Source of the DNA: Dirofilaria immitis
Lineage: Eukaryota > Nematoda > Chromadorea > Rhabditida > Onchocercidae
DNA: 64,000 bases
Assembly: GCA_024305405.1 (NCBI GenBank)
Contig: JAKNDB010000086.1
Coordinates: forward strand, 496,001 to 560,000
Direction: 5' to 3'
In this document: piece after piece, positions 55,183-64,000 of the stretch
How positions within the stretch are numbered: the first letter of the stretch is position 1
Layout: each line of letters starts with the position of its first letter
Program-made: the position numbers and the translations under genes
Notes under the pieces: model-generated
The model's input: the letters and a program-made list of their open reading frames with translations, nothing else
Told to the model about the DNA's origin: nothing
Databases searched by the model: none

Positions 55183-57582
55183 TTGAGATTAATTCTTAAT
55201 GAATTGAACATTTTCGTTTTCTTGCTGAATTGCCGTTATATTCGGCATTTGACATTTTTAAAATTGTTCTGAGTCAAAAAGGAATTTGAGAAAATGCTTT
55301 TTATAGTTAGAGAATACATTCATTGATAGCAAAAATGCATGGATATGTGATTATAATTATTGTTAACAATTTATTGGACCTATAAAAATTTGCAAATATT
55401 GATTGTCTATTGATGTATAAAAAGCTCAAAACCTATTATTTCAGATCCTTTTTTTGACTTCACACAATATATAAAAATGTCGAAAGCCGAAAATGATACC
55501 ATTTTGGAAAGAAAATGGTAACATTCAATTCAATAAGTATTAATCTTTAAATAATTTGCTTTTCAATATGCAAAATTACTGATCTCCTAATTTGAATCGC
55601 ATTGTAATGTTGCTAAATTTTTTTTTGTGCTATATTTCAAAATTACGCATAGAAGTTATTTAAACATTTTTTTTGAAATCAAAGCTCATGATTAAATGAT
55701 AGAAAGATGTTGAGGAAGAATGAATTCTTAAACATGTAATTTTACGGCACGAGAAATAGTAGATAATATGATCCAGACCAGGAAATCAATAATCATGGTA
55801 TTATTTTTTCCTGGCAAGATCTCTGAAAAATTTTTACATATAATCTCTCTTCTCTATTTGCTTAATTTAAGTCGAGTCTTTTTCCATTAAATTTGAATTA
55901 AATTAGTAACTGTCCTTCATTCGATGAACTTCTTTTTTACTGAATGTACTTTAGTTTAGTGTATCAGCTGCCAATCAGTAAAACCAATGAAAATTTCTCT
56001 TTCATACTGCTATATCAAAATCTATCATTTCTGTGCCTCTTCCCACAGTTCTGCATAATACTTAATGTTAAGTTGACTTATATTGGAATGTTCAAATTTT
56101 TTATCATTGCATCGATACTTCTCATAGTTATTTTGAGAATCTCTTTCGAATATGATAACTTATCTTTACTGCACTAATTATTCGAGAAATCTCATAATAA
56201 TTGAAATCTATTCTTCCCCTTCATAGCTTCGAGATATTTATTTTCCAGAAAGTGTAGAGTATTAGTTGATAATTTGTCATATACCTTTAATAGAAATGCA
56301 AAATTAGAAGGAGAGAAATGACACTACGAAACTGTCATCAATGTTTCGTAATCATATTATTTAATAATGGAAATTGATGCCAGAAGATTTGTTTAGGCAG
56401 ATATGAATCATTCCAAATATTTTGAATATGGATGACATCCATCTGTCATTTCTTTCTTTAAATTATTTCTGGTTGCTTTGCATCCGATCCATCAACAGCG
56501 TTATTATCGAAAGTCGATATGGCCAGTATGTTAGCACTTGTTGATTGTCCTCAACTACATACCTCTCTACTACTATCGATCTGTGCCTAGACATGCGAAT
56601 CCTTCTAGCAAACCTCTGATGGTAGCAAAATTTATTTATCCATCGTTTCATTTCTGCAAATTTTGGATAGTCATGCCTTAGAATTTGATTTTAAACAATA
56701 ATAATAATCATCTTCAATTCTCTTAGTTTTACTTAATTTAAATTTTTGAAGGATGTCATTTCGTATTTACTAAAAAATTTATAATTCTGAAGAACCATTC
56801 TCAAAAAGCATAATTTCCTTCATTATAGAAATGCAAATGCATGTTCCACTGATTCTATGCCAGAAAATATGAATTGTATTTAAATTTAAGTTTAAAGCTT
56901 ATACAATTTATCTCCTTTCTTCTCTTCTGCACTACTTTTTCCACCAAACACATGTTCTATGAATTTTTATGCCTTAGAATTTGTTCCGCAAAATGACCGT
57001 TATTCTCTTCATAAATTCAAATATTAAGATTCTAATAGTGGATGTAGAATACGAAGACGTCCATCATACGTTGGTTGGAAAAAGCCTCTAAAAGTTGGAG
57101 TACGTAAAAAGGAAGGAAGTATATTTGCAAAAGCAAATATCATTTTATTTATTTACACCCCGGAAACTATTATGAACAATTTATACCTCATTAATTTTAT
57201 GACATATAAACGCTATTAATTGCAACAAGTATATCTGGAAGAATAAGGTGAGAGTAATTATAATCTTTTTATCATACTCAAAATTTACGACCAAAGATTT
57301 CGGTAATGCAGGTTCGTTCCTCATCCATTCTATACTGAGACATTACTCGAGATTAATCTTATAACAAAAAAATCTTCGATTTCTATATTACTTCTATAAA
57401 TATTATTACGTTATATTTCAAAATTTTATTCATTCTTTGCGTTATTTCTTTATTTTTCTGTATTTCTCGACAAAAGATTTTTTTTTGTTTTTGTTTGCAG
57501 ATATCATTGTGAAATTGTTTTCAATTTTCTCGCAATGTATTCATTGATAAGACTATAATGTCTATTCAATTAGATTACGACA
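55183..57582. other. mostly non-coding, upstream of WDR47
   Basis: A+T-rich sequence that should include the WDR47 promoter. The only item noted is the small minus-strand frame at 56463-56651. Confidence 0.45.
56463..56651 (-). CDS. possible small basic protein, unrecognised
   Basis: A complete 62-codon frame starts at ATG 56651, 2 nt after a TTTGCAG acceptor on the minus strand, as for a trans-spliced single-exon gene. The product is Arg-rich (FARRIRMSRHRSIVVERYVV). No domain is recognised and no other support exists. Confidence 0.25.
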   Translation of the reverse strand: MKRWINKFCYHQRFARRIRMSRHRSIVVERYVVEDNQQVLTYWPYRLSIITLLMDRMQSNQK

Positions 57583-63846
<6,264 letters not shown>

Positions 63847-64000
63847 TATTCTCCAAAGTTTATGTTCAAAATCCAGTTCAAAAGTAGTCCAGAAGAAGCA
63901 AGAACATGTTCTTTTTGCATTTAATTAAAAATCATTTATTTAATTATAAAAAATGTTTATTAATTTCGTAATTGACATACTTTGTATTTATTCTTCGCAT

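Overview
This window is nuclear DNA from a parasitic nematode, most likely a spirurid or filarial (clade III) worm. It is very A+T rich. Genes are cut by many short introns with TTTCAG-type acceptors, and several start codons lie a few bases after a strong acceptor, as expected for spliced-leader trans-splicing. An exact 22-nt nematode SL1 sequence occurs at 21829-21850, and a nuclear copy of a nematode-type mitochondrial cytochrome b lies near 28.6-28.95 kb.

Layout. 1-2672 (-): DNAJA2-type co-chaperone, 3' end cut by the window. 2745-3497 (+): coding-like frame with several internal stops. 5998-6798 (-): secreted or GPI-anchored ET-module protein. 10.5-11.3 kb: unresolved coding-like pieces. 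13985-17830 (+): Scratch/Snail-type zinc-finger repressor. 20.7-24.5 kb (-): broken or unresolved gene pieces, with an SL1-headed retrocopy inside (+). 24806-25653 (-): secreted pepsin-inhibitor-3-like protein. 25.7-31.9 kb: gene-poor, holding the mitochondrial insertion and a 457-bp Tc1/mariner-type MITE. 31974-39137 (+): FUS/EWS/TAF15-type RNA-binding protein. 40898-41818 (+): Tim13. 42361-48787 (-): NAT10 RNA cytidine acetyltransferase, 23 exons. 50772-52026 (+): small lysine-rich orphan. 52-57.5 kb: mostly non-coding, with one exon-like frame. 57583-63846 (+): WDR47 (LisH-CTLH-WD40), 17 exons, complete to its stop.

The recognised genes are mostly unrelated housekeeping or regulatory loci (protein folding, RNA processing, mitochondrial import, rRNA/tRNA acetylation, microtubule biology). 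No multi-gene pathway or clear operon is visible; tin-13 and nath-10 are convergent.

A striking property is that nearly all conserved genes need one-base length changes inside homopolymer runs to restore a conserved frame. Exon-length arithmetic supports this at many sites. The most economical reading is uncorrected long-read consensus error, not pseudogenisation, and gene models here must be read with that in mind. I see no CRISPR array, convincing tRNA or rRNA gene, or previously unknown multi-gene system. The most unusual items are the SL1-headed retrocopy, the cytochrome b insertion and the MITE.
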